In this document: piece by piece, positions 23,124 through 30,928 of the stretch | How the letters are laid out: each line of letters begins with the position of its first letter | How positions within the stretch are numbered: position 1 is the first letter of the stretch | DNA from: Streptomyces griseoaurantiacus | Lineage (GTDB): Bacteria; Actinomycetota; Actinomycetes; Streptomycetales; Streptomycetaceae | Direction: 5' to 3' | DNA: 39,711 nt | NCBI GenBank assembly: GCA_014656015.1 | Contig: BNBP01000067.1 | Coordinates: forward strand, 1-39,711 | Position numbers and translations under genes: made by a program | Notes under the pieces: generated by a model | What the model was told of the DNA's origin: nothing | The model's input: only the letters and a program-made list of their open reading frames with translations | Database searches by the model: none

Positions 23124-23177
23124 TGAAGTCAGTGAAGTCGCCGAAGTCGGTGAAGTCAGTCAAGTCGGTGAAAACGA
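23124..23177 (+). repeat. Six-unit 9-bp tandem array in the operon leader
   Basis: TGAAGTCAG, TGAAGTCGC, CGAAGTCGG, TGAAGTCAG, TCAAGTCGG and TGAAAACGA follow one another without gaps and end 16 bp before ATG 23194. The array is in frame with the gene and open back to a TAA at 23101, but no start codon precedes it. It is therefore probably untranslated leader. Confidence 0.85.
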
Positions 23178-23193
23178 TGCATTCGGAGCGCCC

Positions 23194-24084
23194 ATGAAGC
23201 CGAGCCCCGCCCTCGTCTCCGTCCTCGACGGCCTGGTCGACATGCACGTCCACTCCGGCCCCAGCCCGTTCCCCCGCCGTTTCGACCATGTCGAGGCGGC
23301 ACGGGACGGCGCCCGGATCGGGCTGCGCGCCATGGTCGCCAAGTCCCACCACCACAACACCCAGATGGACATCCTGGCGATGAGGGGCCGCTTCGCCGAC
23401 GTGGCCGCCACCGCCTACGGGGGCATCGCCCTCAACAGCACCGTCGGCGGCCTCAACGTGCACGCCGTGCGCATGTGCCTGCGCATGGGCGGCAGGATCG
23501 TCTGGTTCCCCACCATCTCCTCCGGCCGGCACCTGGAGTGCCATCCCGAGGACGGGTCGTTCCCGACCACCACCGTGCCGCTGACGCTGGAGCGCATCGA
23601 CATCGTCGACGAACACGGCGCGCTGAAGCCCGAGGTGGGCGAGATCCTCGACGAGATCAAGGAGCAGGAGGCCGTCGTCAACGGCGGGCACATGTACCCC
23701 GAGTACATCCGCACCCTGTTCCAGGCCGCCAAGGAGCGCGGGATCACGCGCATGGCCGTCAGCCACCCCGACTTCGTCATCGGCGCCGACCCGGACCTGT
23801 GCCGCGAACTCGTCGGCCTGGGCGCCTACATCGAGCACGAGTGCGCCATGTACGACCCCGAGGGGCCCGAACGGTGGGACCCGCGGCAGCTCATGCGCTG
23901 GATCGAGACCATCGGACCCGAGCACACGGTCCTCGCCTCCGATCTCGGCCAGGCCGCCAACCCCAAGCCGGTGGACGCCTGGCTGCGGGTCGCCGGAGCG
24001 CTGCTCGACCTCGGTCTGCCGGAGAAGGACCTGCGGCGCATGGTCCGCGACAACCCTTCCTACCTCCTCGGCCTGGACGACTGA
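23194..24084 (+). CDS. DUF6282-family amidohydrolase-like protein
   Basis: The 296-residue product resembles the DUF6282 group of amidohydrolase/PHP-like metal enzymes. The N-terminal LVDMHVHSGPSP (His18, His20) is the HxH metal motif. AKSHHHNT (about 51-58), NGGHMYP, MAVSHPDFV and the late VLASDLGQ would supply further ligands, so a two-metal barrel is plausible. ATG 23194 has CGGAG about seven bases upstream. It is the first gene of the catabolic operon, and the bicupin follows after 51 bp. I know of no established reaction for the family. Hydrolysis of a lactone, cyclic amide or ester at pathway entry is only a guess. Confidence 0.75.
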   Translation: MKPSPALVSVLDGLVDMHVHSGPSPFPRRFDHVEAARDGARIGLRAMVAKSHHHNTQMDILAMRGRFADVAATAYGGIALNSTVGGLNVHAVRMCLRMGGRIVWFPTISSGRHLECHPEDGSFPTTTVPLTLERIDIVDEHGALKPEVGEILDEIKEQEAVVNGGHMYPEYIRTLFQAAKERGITRMAVSHPDFVIGADPDLCRELVGLGAYIEHECAMYDPEGPERWDPRQLMRWIETIGPEHTVLASDLGQAANPKPVDAWLRVAGALLDLGLPEKDLRRMVRDNPSYLLGLDD

Positions 24085-24135
24085 CCGGCCCGCGCCCACC
24101 TCCCCCCTCCCCCTCACCGAAGGGACGCCACCACC

Positions 24136-25050
24136 GTGTACGCCAAGGACGACCCGCGCTCCTCGCTCGCGACAGCCGCCGCGACCGCGCCACGAACCGA
24201 CGCCGGCACCCCGATCGCCGCCCCCCAGTACGCCGACCTCCGCACCCCCGCCGCACCGGACGCCGCCGGCCCCGAGGGGCGCACGGCAGTCTTCCGCGCC
24301 CAGAACGTCGTGCTCGCGCACACCGGGGTACGGGCTGGCGAGGAACTCGACAACGGCACCCTCGAGGGCGAACTCGCCGTGGTGGTCACCGAGGACTCCC
24401 CCGCCTTCTCGGTGCACACCGAGGACGGCGAGACCTACGTCGACGGGCCCGGACTCGTGGTGGTGCCGCCCGGCGCCTCCCGGATCACCGCCCACGGCGA
24501 GGGCCCCCTGGTCCGCCTGGTGGAGGCCGGGGAGCGGGCGTGGCGGGAGCGCGCCGTGAACGCGGCAGCCTACGCGGAGGACCACCCGAGGGTCGCACCG
24601 CTGCGCCGGTGGCCGGAGCCCGTGGGCGGGCGGGCGGTCAGGTTCTATCCGCTCGCCGAGGTGCCGGACGAGCCGGGCCGCTTCGGACGGATCTTCCGCA
24701 CCCGCGCGTTCATGGTGAACTTCCTGCCCCCGCAGCACGGTCCGCGCGACCCGCGCCGGCTCTCCCCGCACACGCACGAGGACTTCGAGCAGCTCTCCCT
24801 GGCCATGCGCGGCACGTACACGCACCACATCCGCACACCCTGGCTCAACGACAGCACCGGCTGGCGGGAGGACGAGCACGTGACGCTGGGCAGCCCCTCC
24901 CTGGCGATCATCCCGCCGCCCACCGTGCACACCTCGGCGGCGAAGGATCCGGGAGTGAACCAGCTCATCGACATCTTCAGCCCGCCGCGTGCCGACTTCT
25001 CCGCCAGGCCGGGGTGGGTGCTCAACGCCGACGACTACCCGATGCCGTGA
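24136..25050 (+). CDS. Bicupin protein of unknown function
   Basis: The 304-residue product appears to have two cupin halves. The first (about residues 55-135) has ELDNGTLEGELAVVVTED and GPGLVVVPPGASRITAHGEG but few His ligands. The second (about 185-285) has SPHTHEDFEQLSLAMRGTYT and IIPPPTVHTSAA, giving a His/His/Glu/His metal set. The C-terminal cupin is therefore probably catalytic and the N-terminal one structural. GTG 24136 follows GAAGGGA. Its stop overlaps the aldolase start (GTGA), implying coupled translation. An isomerase or dioxygenase role is possible, but I do not recognise a characterised homologue. Confidence 0.75.
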   Translation: MYAKDDPRSSLATAAATAPRTDAGTPIAAPQYADLRTPAAPDAAGPEGRTAVFRAQNVVLAHTGVRAGEELDNGTLEGELAVVVTEDSPAFSVHTEDGETYVDGPGLVVVPPGASRITAHGEGPLVRLVEAGERAWRERAVNAAAYAEDHPRVAPLRRWPEPVGGRAVRFYPLAEVPDEPGRFGRIFRTRAFMVNFLPPQHGPRDPRRLSPHTHEDFEQLSLAMRGTYTHHIRTPWLNDSTGWREDEHVTLGSPSLAIIPPPTVHTSAAKDPGVNQLIDIFSPPRADFSARPGWVLNADDYPMP

Positions 25051-25832
25051 GCGCGCCACGACGTACCGGCGGCGGGCTGTTCGCGCCGGACCGCACGCGC
25101 ACCCCGGTCGGCACCTGGCTGAAGATCGCCTCGGGCGAGCCGGTGGAGATCATGGCGTACGCCGGTTTCGACTTCGTCGTCATCGACCTGGAACACGCGC
25201 CGCTCGACCTCCAGACGGCCTACCGGCTGATCAACTCGGCCGCCGCGCTGGGCATGGCACCGTGGGTACGGGTGCCGGACTCCTCCGCCTCGACCGTCCA
25301 GAAGGTCCTCGACGCGGGCGCCCTGGGCATCCTCGTCCCGCACGTCGACTCGGTGGAGCAGGCGGAGGCCGTCGGGCGGGCCTGCCGCTTCCCGCCGTAC
25401 GGGGTGCGCGGAGCCGGCGGGACCAGCAGGGCCGGGGCCTGGGGGCTGCGCCCGGACGCCGAGTACCGGGCGGTGGGGAACGAGGACGTGCTGTGCGTCC
25501 CGCAGCTGGAGAGCGCCGAGGCGATCGAGGCGGCGCCGGAGATTCTCGCCCTGGACTGCGTGGACGCCGTGTTCGTCGGCGCCGCCGACCTGTCGATGTC
25601 CCTCGGGACGACACCGGCCGCGCCCGAGGTGCTCGCGATGATCGACTCGGCGGCCGGGGCCGCGCACGCCGCGGGCAAGCGGCTCGGGCTGGCCTTCGGG
25701 GGCGTACCGGAACGGGCCGCGCGGGCGGTGCGCCGGGGCTGCGACTTCGTCCTGCTCAGCAACGACACGACGATGCTGGCCGGGGCCGCGCGCGGACTGC
25801 TCACGGCCTTCCGGGAGGCGGAGGAGTCCTGA
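25047..25832 (+). CDS. HpcH/HpaI-family class II aldolase
   Basis: The 261-residue product is a metal-dependent retro-aldolase of the HpaI/GarL family, which splits 4-hydroxy-2-oxo acids to pyruvate plus an aldehyde. All expected residues are visible with family spacing: His50 in DLEHAP, Arg75 in WVRVPD (25 apart, as in HpaI), metal ligands Glu155 in PQLES and Asp181 in GAADLS (26 apart). The loop GALGILVPHVDSVEQA and GVRGAGGTSRAG are also present. GTG 25047 overlaps the cupin stop by four bases. Substrate candidates are a 5-keto-4-deoxyglucarate-like compound (the GarL reaction) or a hydroxy-oxo-heptanedioate; sequence alone does not choose. Confidence 0.88.
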   Translation: MSAPRRTGGGLFAPDRTRTPVGTWLKIASGEPVEIMAYAGFDFVVIDLEHAPLDLQTAYRLINSAAALGMAPWVRVPDSSASTVQKVLDAGALGILVPHVDSVEQAEAVGRACRFPPYGVRGAGGTSRAGAWGLRPDAEYRAVGNEDVLCVPQLESAEAIEAAPEILALDCVDAVFVGAADLSMSLGTTPAAPEVLAMIDSAAGAAHAAGKRLGLAFGGVPERAARAVRRGCDFVLLSNDTTMLAGAARGLLTAFREAEES

Positions 25833-25875
25833 GGTCACCGCCCCGGAGGTCGCCGTTCCGGAGGTCACCGGCCCC
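25831..25875 (+). repeat. Three-unit 15-bp tandem array at the aldolase stop
   Basis: GAGGTCACCGCCCCG, GAGGTCGCCGTTCCG and GAGGTCACCGGCCCC are contiguous. The first unit overlaps the last two bases of the aldolase stop codon. The array fills almost half of the 103-bp gap before the BKACE gene. Confidence 0.85.
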
Positions 25876-25935
25876 ACCTCACCCACAGGCACCGCACCCC
25901 GCACACCCCGTGCGCCATACGAACAGGAGGAACCG

Positions 25936-26859
25936 ATGAGGAAGGCCGAAAAGGTCATCATCACGACCGCCGTGACGGGCTCGGTGCACGTGCCCTCGCA
26001 GAGCCCCCACCTCCCGCTCTCCGCGGCGGAGGTGGCCGAGTCCGCGCTGGGCGCGGTCGAGGCCGGCTCGGCCGTCGTGCATCTGCACGCCCGGCTGCCG
26101 GACGGCCGCCCCACCGCCGACCCCGCGGTCTTCGAGGAGATCATCGACACCGTCACCGCGCGCTCCGACGCCGTCGTCAACATCACCACCGGCGGCTCCA
26201 CGGCCATGACCATGGACGAACGGCTGGCCGCCGCGAAGCGCATCCGGCCCGAGCTGGCCTCCCTGAACATGGGCTCGATGAACTTCGTGTACGCGGGGAT
26301 CGCCGACAGGGTGGCCTCCTGGCGGCACGACTGGGAGAAGTCCTACGTCCTCAACACCTACTCCACGCCGTTCGTCAACACCTTCGCCTCCATCGAGCAC
26401 ACCCTGCGCACGCTCGGCGAGTTCGGCACCCGCTTCGAGTACGAGTGCTACGACATCGGGCACCTCTACTCCCTCGCCCACTTCGTCGACGCCGGCCTGG
26501 CCGAGCCCCCGCTGCTGATCCAGGGGGTGTTCGGCGTCCTCGGCGGCATCGGGGCCGACCACTCCAACCTCGAACACATGGTGAACATCGCGGACAAGCT
26601 GTTCGGCGAGGACTACTCCTTCTCCGCCTTCGCCGCCGGCCGCGACCAGTTCCGCTTCGGCACGCACAGCGCCTGGCTCGGCGGCCATGTGCGGGTCGGA
26701 CTGGAGGACGGACTGTGGCTGGGGCGGGGACGGCTCGCCGAGAGCAACGCGCAGCAGGTCGAGAAGATCCGGGCCGCCGTGGAGGACCTCGGGAAGCGGA
26801 TCGCCACCCCGGACGAGGCCCGGGAGATCCTCGCCCTTCGGGGCGCCACCGGCCGATGA
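25936..26859 (+). CDS. BKACE (beta-keto acid cleavage enzyme, DUF849)
   Basis: The 307-residue product belongs to the BKACE family, zinc enzymes that condense a beta-keto acid with acetyl-CoA and cleave it to acetoacetate and a new acyl-CoA. KVIITTAVTGSVH is the family N-terminus. His49 and His51 in VVHLHARLPDGRP, with Glu257 in VRVGLEDG, form the zinc set seen in Kce. NITTGGS and MGSMNF are substrate-loop motifs. ATG 25936 has an AGGAGGAA ribosome site. Its stop overlaps a possible ATG of the SDR gene. The family covers several beta-keto acids; the preceding aldolase and following SDR suggest a beta-hydroxy acid is oxidised and then cleaved here. Confidence 0.9.
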   Translation: MRKAEKVIITTAVTGSVHVPSQSPHLPLSAAEVAESALGAVEAGSAVVHLHARLPDGRPTADPAVFEEIIDTVTARSDAVVNITTGGSTAMTMDERLAAAKRIRPELASLNMGSMNFVYAGIADRVASWRHDWEKSYVLNTYSTPFVNTFASIEHTLRTLGEFGTRFEYECYDIGHLYSLAHFVDAGLAEPPLLIQGVFGVLGGIGADHSNLEHMVNIADKLFGEDYSFSAFAAGRDQFRFGTHSAWLGGHVRVGLEDGLWLGRGRLAESNAQQVEKIRAAVEDLGKRIATPDEAREILALRGATGR

Positions 26860-26936
26860 GCGAACCGCCCGCCGCACCTCCTCGTACCACCGGCACAGGC
26901 CCTCGTGCCACCGACACAGGAAGGACGCTGGAGAAC

Positions 26937-27710
26937 ATGCCCGAGGAACTGAGCATCCGGCCACCGCTCGCCGGCAAGGTCGTGCTGGTGGTCGGCGCGA
27001 GTCTGGGGATCGGGGCCGACGCCGCGCGCGTACTCGCCGCGGACGGCGCCGCCCTCATGCTCGTCGCCCGCAGCGAGGAACCGCTCGCCGCGCTCACCGA
27101 GGAACTCACCGCACAGGGGCACGACGTGGCGTACACGACGGGTGACGTCCGTGACCCGGCGAGCGTGGCCGCGTTCGTCGACGCCACCGTGGACCGGTTC
27201 GGCCGGCTGGACGGGGCGTACAACAACGCGGCCGTCACCCAGGGCGGGCGGCTGGACCGGGTCCCGGAGGAGGAGTTCGACCGGATCATGTCCGTGAACG
27301 TGAAGGGCACCTGGCTCTGCCTCCGCGAGGAGGTACGGGTCATGGAGGGGCAGGGGTCCGGGTCGATCGTGAACACGAGCAGCATCGGGGGCCTGCGCGG
27401 CAGTTCGGGGATGGGCGCCTACCAGGCCACCAAGCACGCGGTGATCGGGCTGACCCGGACCGCCGCCCATGACTTCGGTCCGCTCGGCATCCGGGTCAAC
27501 GTGATCGCCCCCGGGCCGACCGAGACACCGATGCTCGCGCGGACGCGGCTGGCGATCCCGGGCGGGGTGGAGGCCCGGATCGCCGCCACCCCGCTGCGCA
27601 AGGCGGGCACGGGCAGCGAGGTCGGCGCGACCGCGGCCTTCCTGCTGAGTGACCGGGCGAGCCACATCAGCGGGGCCGTGCTGCCGGTCGACGGAGGATT
27701 CGGTGCCTGA
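26937..27710 (+). CDS. Classical SDR oxidoreductase
   Basis: The 257-residue product is a classical short-chain dehydrogenase. The nucleotide loop is VVGASLGIGADAAR, then GDVRDPASV, YNNAAV, Ser149 in NTSSIGG, and Tyr162/Lys166 in YQATK; VNVIAPGPTETPM and ISGAVLPVDGGFGA close the fold. ATG 26937 with GGAG seven bases upstream is preferred. An ATG at 26856 overlaps the BKACE stop (ATGA) and would add 27 Thr/Pro/Arg-rich residues. It likely oxidises a hydroxy acid to the beta-keto substrate of BKACE, or reduces an aldehyde; this is inferred from context only. The downstream gene starts inside its last codons. Confidence 0.88.
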   Translation: MPEELSIRPPLAGKVVLVVGASLGIGADAARVLAADGAALMLVARSEEPLAALTEELTAQGHDVAYTTGDVRDPASVAAFVDATVDRFGRLDGAYNNAAVTQGGRLDRVPEEEFDRIMSVNVKGTWLCLREEVRVMEGQGSGSIVNTSSIGGLRGSSGMGAYQATKHAVIGLTRTAAHDFGPLGIRVNVIAPGPTETPMLARTRLAIPGGVEARIAATPLRKAGTGSEVGATAAFLLSDRASHISGAVLPVDGGFGA

Positions 27711-29124
27711 GACCGCCGGACGGCTCCCGGACGGTTCGCTCCCGGACACGCCCGCCACCGGTCCGGCCGCCGATGCCTCGGTCGACCCGGCCGCCCATCC
27801 GCCGGTCGATCCGCCGGTCGATCCGGCCATCGGCCCGCCGGTCGACCCGGCCGTTGATCCGGCCGTCGGTCCGCCCGGGACACTGCGGCTGCCGCCGCGC
27901 GTGCACTTCGGTCCCGGCTCCCGGGCCCTGCTGCCGGAGGTCGTGGCCCCGCACGGCCGCCGGGTGTTCGCGGTCGTCGACCCGTTCCTCGCGAGCACCC
28001 CGCGTGTCACCGCCGTGCTCGACGCCCTGACCGCCGCCGGTCTGGAGGTGTGCGCGTACACCGGCATCACCCCGGAACTGCCCGTCGGCACCCTGGACGA
28101 CGCCGCCCGGCGAGCGCGGGAGTTCGGCGCCCGGGTCGTCCTGGCGATCGGCGGGGGCAGCGCCCTGGACGCGGCCAAGCTGATCGCGCTGCTGTGCGTG
28201 CACGAGGGCCCGCCGGAGCGGTACTACGGCGAGAACCTGGTGCCGGGTCCTGTCCTGCCGGTCGTCGCGGTGCCGACGACCGCGGGCACCGGCTCGGAGG
28301 TGACACCGGTGGCCGTCATCTCCGATCCGGACCGGGAGCTGAAGGTGGGTGTCTCCAGCCCGTTCCTGGTGCCGGCCGCGGCGGTCGTCGACCCCGAGCT
28401 CACCCTGGGCGCACCGCGCACGGTGACCGCGTACTCCGGGATCGACGCGCTCGTGCACGCCGCCGAGTCGTACACCGCGCGCCCCCTGCCCGCCGGGGCG
28501 CAGCGGCCGCTGCCGGTGTTCACCGGGCGGAACGCGCTGGCGGAGCCGGTCGCGCTCCGGGCCGCGGGAGAGCTGGGGCCGTGGCTGCCGGTCGCCGTGC
28601 GGGAGCCCGGCAGCCGGTCCGCCCGGTACCGGGTGGCGCTCGGCGCGCTGCTCGCCGGGATGGCCTTCGGCTCGACGGGCACGCATCTGTGCCACGCCCT
28701 GCAGTATCCGATCGGCGCCCTCACCGGAACGCCGCACGGCCTGGGCACCGGGCTGCTGCTGCCCTACGTCCTGGACACCCTGCGCTCCGATCCCGGCACC
28801 GCCGCGCGGGTGGCCGCGTTCGGGGCCGCGCTGGAGCACCTCCCGGCCCAGGAGGCCTCGGCCGGGCGGACGGTGGCCCGGGTCGCGGAGATCAACGCGG
28901 CCATAGGTGTGCCCGTGACCCTCGCCGAACTCGGCGTGGGCAAAGACCAGTTGGCGGATCTCGCGGAGCTGGGGCTGCGCTCGACGCGGCTCCTCGCCAT
29001 CGCCCCGCTGGAGCCCTCCCGGGACCTGCTCCTGGACATCCTGTCGCGGGCGCACGCCGGGATCCTCGACGGCGCGAAGGTCACGAAGGGCGCGAACGTC
29101 CGCGTGGCACGGACCCACACATGA
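27703..29124 (+). CDS. Iron-containing alcohol dehydrogenase with PVDP-repeat N-terminus
   Basis: The 473-residue product is a group III Fe-alcohol dehydrogenase. The conserved domain starts at PPRVHFGPGSRALL (about residue 64). GGGSALDAAK binds the cofactor, and TTAGTGSEVTPVAVISD follows. Metal ligands are Asp248, His252, His331 and His345 (the last two 14 apart, as in FucO). The His that normally sits four after the third ligand is Tyr335. The first 60 residues are unusual for the family and contain PVDP/AVDP/IGPP repeats. GTG 27703 overlaps the SDR stop by eight bases and has GGAGG at a normal distance, so the extension is probably translated. Substrate is likely an aldehyde or hydroxy acid of the pathway. 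Confidence 0.87.
   Translation: MPETAGRLPDGSLPDTPATGPAADASVDPAAHPPVDPPVDPAIGPPVDPAVDPAVGPPGTLRLPPRVHFGPGSRALLPEVVAPHGRRVFAVVDPFLASTPRVTAVLDALTAAGLEVCAYTGITPELPVGTLDDAARRAREFGARVVLAIGGGSALDAAKLIALLCVHEGPPERYYGENLVPGPVLPVVAVPTTAGTGSEVTPVAVISDPDRELKVGVSSPFLVPAAAVVDPELTLGAPRTVTAYSGIDALVHAAESYTARPLPAGAQRPLPVFTGRNALAEPVALRAAGELGPWLPVAVREPGSRSARYRVALGALLAGMAFGSTGTHLCHALQYPIGALTGTPHGLGTGLLLPYVLDTLRSDPGTAARVAAFGAALEHLPAQEASAGRTVARVAEINAAIGVPVTLAELGVGKDQLADLAELGLRSTRLLAIAPLEPSRDLLLDILSRAHAGILDGAKVTKGANVRVARTHT
27780..27878 (+). repeat. In-frame 12-bp-type repeats encoding (P/A)VDP motifs
   Basis: GTCGAYCCG-type units recur at 12- or 24-bp steps and encode residues 27-58 of the Fe-dehydrogenase: VDPAAHPP, VDPP, VDPAIGPP, VDPA, VDPAVGPP. 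All steps are multiples of three, so the frame is kept. Confidence 0.8.
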
Positions 29125-29168
29125 GCCGCACGAAACGGCACGAAGCGAAGGACGCGTACGGGACGCAT

Positions 29169-29188
29169 GGAACGGACGGAACGGACGG
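29169..29188 (+). repeat. 9-bp direct repeat before the aldehyde dehydrogenase start
   Basis: GGAACGGAC occurs twice in tandem (29169-29177 and 29178-29186), preceded by a weaker unit. If translation begins at ATG 29121 it encodes Gly-Thr-Asp repeats; otherwise it is spacer ahead of ATG 29193. Confidence 0.7.
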
Positions 29189-29192
29189 TGGG

Positions 29193-30620
29193 ATGACCCC
29201 GCACACGGATCTCTTCATCGGCGGACGGTGGCGGCCGGGCGCCGGCGGCGCGCGGTTCGACGTGGTCGACCCCGCCGACCTCTCGGTGCTCGCCCGCTTC
29301 GCCGTCGCCACCGAGCGGGACTGTCTGGACGCCGTCGACGCGGCGGCCGCCGCGCAGGAGTCGTGGGCGGCGACCGCGCCCCGCGAACGCGGTGAACTGC
29401 TGCGCACCGCCTACGACATCCTCACCGCCGAGGTGGAGGAGTTCGCCTCGCTCATGGTGCGCGAGAACGGCAAGTCCTGGGCGGACGCGCTCGGCGAGGC
29501 GCACTACGCCAAGGAGTTCTTCCGCTGGTTCGCCGAGGAGGCGGTCCGGGTCCCGGGCGACTACCGCCTCTCCCCCGCCGGCGACAAGCGGATCGTCGTC
29601 GACCGGCAGCCGATCGGGGTGTCGCTGCTGATCACCCCCTGGAACTTCCCGGCCGCGATGGCGACGCGCAAGCTGGCACCCGCGCTCGCCGCGGGCTGCG
29701 CCACCGTCCTCAAACCCGCCGCGGAGACGCCGCTCACCGCGGCCTACCTGGTGGAGGTGCTGCGCCGTGCCGGGGTGCCGGACGGTGTGGTCAACCTGGT
29801 CACCCCGGTGCCGCCGGGCCCGGCCGTGCGCAGGATGCTGGACCGTCCCGAGGTGCGCAAACTGTCCTTCACGGGGTCCACGGAGGTCGGCCGGGAACTG
29901 TTGCGCGGCTGCGCGGACACGGTCGTGCACGCCTCCATGGAGCTGGGCGGCAACGCACCCCTGCTGGTGCTGCCGGGCGCCGACCTGGAGCTGACGGTCC
30001 GCGAGGCGGTGCTCGCCAAGCTGCGCAACGGAGGGGCGGCCTGCACGGCGGCGAACCGTTTCTACGTCCACGCCTCCCTGCACGAGGAGTTCGTGGCCCG
30101 GATGGACGCCGCGCTCGCCGAGGTGAGGGTCGGTCCCGGTACGGACCGGAGGCACACGCTCGGGGCGCTGGTCTCCCTCGCCGAAAGGGACAAGGTGGCC
30201 GCCCTCGTCGACGCCGCCGTCGCACAGGGGGCGACGCTGGTACGGGGCGGACACGCCCGCCCGGACGGCGCGTTCTACGAGGCGACGCTGCTCACCGGGG
30301 TGACGCACGGTTCCCCGCTCACGCGTACGGAGATCTTCGGCCCGGTGACGGCGGTCGTCCGGTACGAGGACGTCGACGAGGCGGTCCGGATGGCCAACGA
30401 CACGGTGCACGGACTGATGGCGTACGTGTTCGGCGAGGAACGGGAGGCGGTGGCCGTGGCCCGCCGTCTGGAGGCCGGGATGGTCGCGGTCAACCGGGGC
30501 GTGGTCAGCGATCCGGCCGCGCCCTTCGGCGGCGTCAAGCAGAGCGGTCTGGGCCGGGAGGGCGGTTCGGAGGGCATCCTGGAGTTCCTCGAGGAGAAGT
30601 ACCTGGCGCTGACGGCGTGA
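29193..30620 (+). CDS. NAD(P)+-dependent aldehyde dehydrogenase (semialdehyde dehydrogenase type)
   Basis: The 475-residue product is an aldehyde dehydrogenase of the succinate/2-oxoglutarate semialdehyde group. ITPWNFPAAMATRKLAPALA and FTGSTEVGRELL bind the cofactor. Glu250 in MELGGNAP and Cys284 in NGGAACTAANR are catalytic, 34 apart as usual; the loop reads GGAAC instead of the common GQxC. EIFGPVTAVV and PFGGVKQSGLGREGG close the fold. ATG 29193 starts the conserved part; an in-frame ATG at 29121 overlaps the previous stop (ATGA) and would add 24 residues. It is the last gene before a strong terminator. In this context it could oxidise 2-oxoglutarate semialdehyde formed by the next operon. 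Confidence 0.9.
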   Translation: MTPHTDLFIGGRWRPGAGGARFDVVDPADLSVLARFAVATERDCLDAVDAAAAAQESWAATAPRERGELLRTAYDILTAEVEEFASLMVRENGKSWADALGEAHYAKEFFRWFAEEAVRVPGDYRLSPAGDKRIVVDRQPIGVSLLITPWNFPAAMATRKLAPALAAGCATVLKPAAETPLTAAYLVEVLRRAGVPDGVVNLVTPVPPGPAVRRMLDRPEVRKLSFTGSTEVGRELLRGCADTVVHASMELGGNAPLLVLPGADLELTVREAVLAKLRNGGAACTAANRFYVHASLHEEFVARMDAALAEVRVGPGTDRRHTLGALVSLAERDKVAALVDAAVAQGATLVRGGHARPDGAFYEATLLTGVTHGSPLTRTEIFGPVTAVVRYEDVDEAVRMANDTVHGLMAYVFGEEREAVAVARRLEAGMVAVNRGVVSDPAAPFGGVKQSGLGREGGSEGILEFLEEKYLALTA

Positions 30621-30646
30621 CCGGCTGAACACCTGAGGGCAGGGCC

Positions 30647-30681
30647 GGCGGCCCGGCACGGAGCACCCGTGCCGGGCCGCC
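30647..30681 (+). terminator. Strong operon terminator hairpin
   Basis: A perfect 15-bp stem (30647-30661 pairing with 30667-30681; GGCGGCCCGGCACGG and its complement) closes a 5-nt loop, 26 bp after the aldehyde dehydrogenase stop. It separates the two catabolic operons. Confidence 0.88.
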
Positions 30682-30834
30682 GTGCTGTGTGCCCACGGAG
30701 GCGGTCCGGTGGCCGTTCGAAACCTTTCCCGTCCCGCTCACGCCGCCTGCCCCCGCGTCCACGGACATCTCCTTGTCCACCGTGGCCGTTTCCGCATCGT
30801 GTCCGAACGGTGCGAACAGAGGTGCGCACATGCC

Positions 30835-30864
30835 TTGACCCTGGCGATCCGGCGACCTTACATT
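30835..30864 (+). promoter_or_regulatory. Promoter of the glucarate operon
   Basis: TTGACC (30835-30840), 18 bp, TACATT (30859-30864, TAnnnT). Transcription would start near 30871. Downstream, CATC-GT-GATG (30880-30889) and GTGA-N7-TCAC (30884-30898) are possible operators. The rest of this 308-bp gap holds the upstream terminator and no gene. Confidence 0.6.
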
Positions 30865-30928
30865 CCCCGAGTCATTCGTCATCGTGATGCATGTTCACAT
30901 ATGTAGTCAGCCAATGGATGAGGTCCTC

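Noticed and set aside
23124..23177. The 9-bp array as an N-terminal coding extension of the DUF6282 protein
   Set aside because: The frame is open back to TAA at 23101, but no ATG, GTG or TTG occurs before the array, and ATG 23194 has its own ribosome site.
25026..25046. An earlier start for the HpaI aldolase inside the cupin gene
   Set aside because: GTG 25047 overlaps the cupin stop in the usual coupled form and leads directly into family-like sequence.
23098..25059. Long minus-strand open frame opposite the DUF6282 and bicupin genes
   Set aside because: The translation is low-complexity (including a TDF-type repeat that is just the antisense of the 9-bp array). The plus-strand genes have motifs, ribosome sites and an overlapping operon layout.
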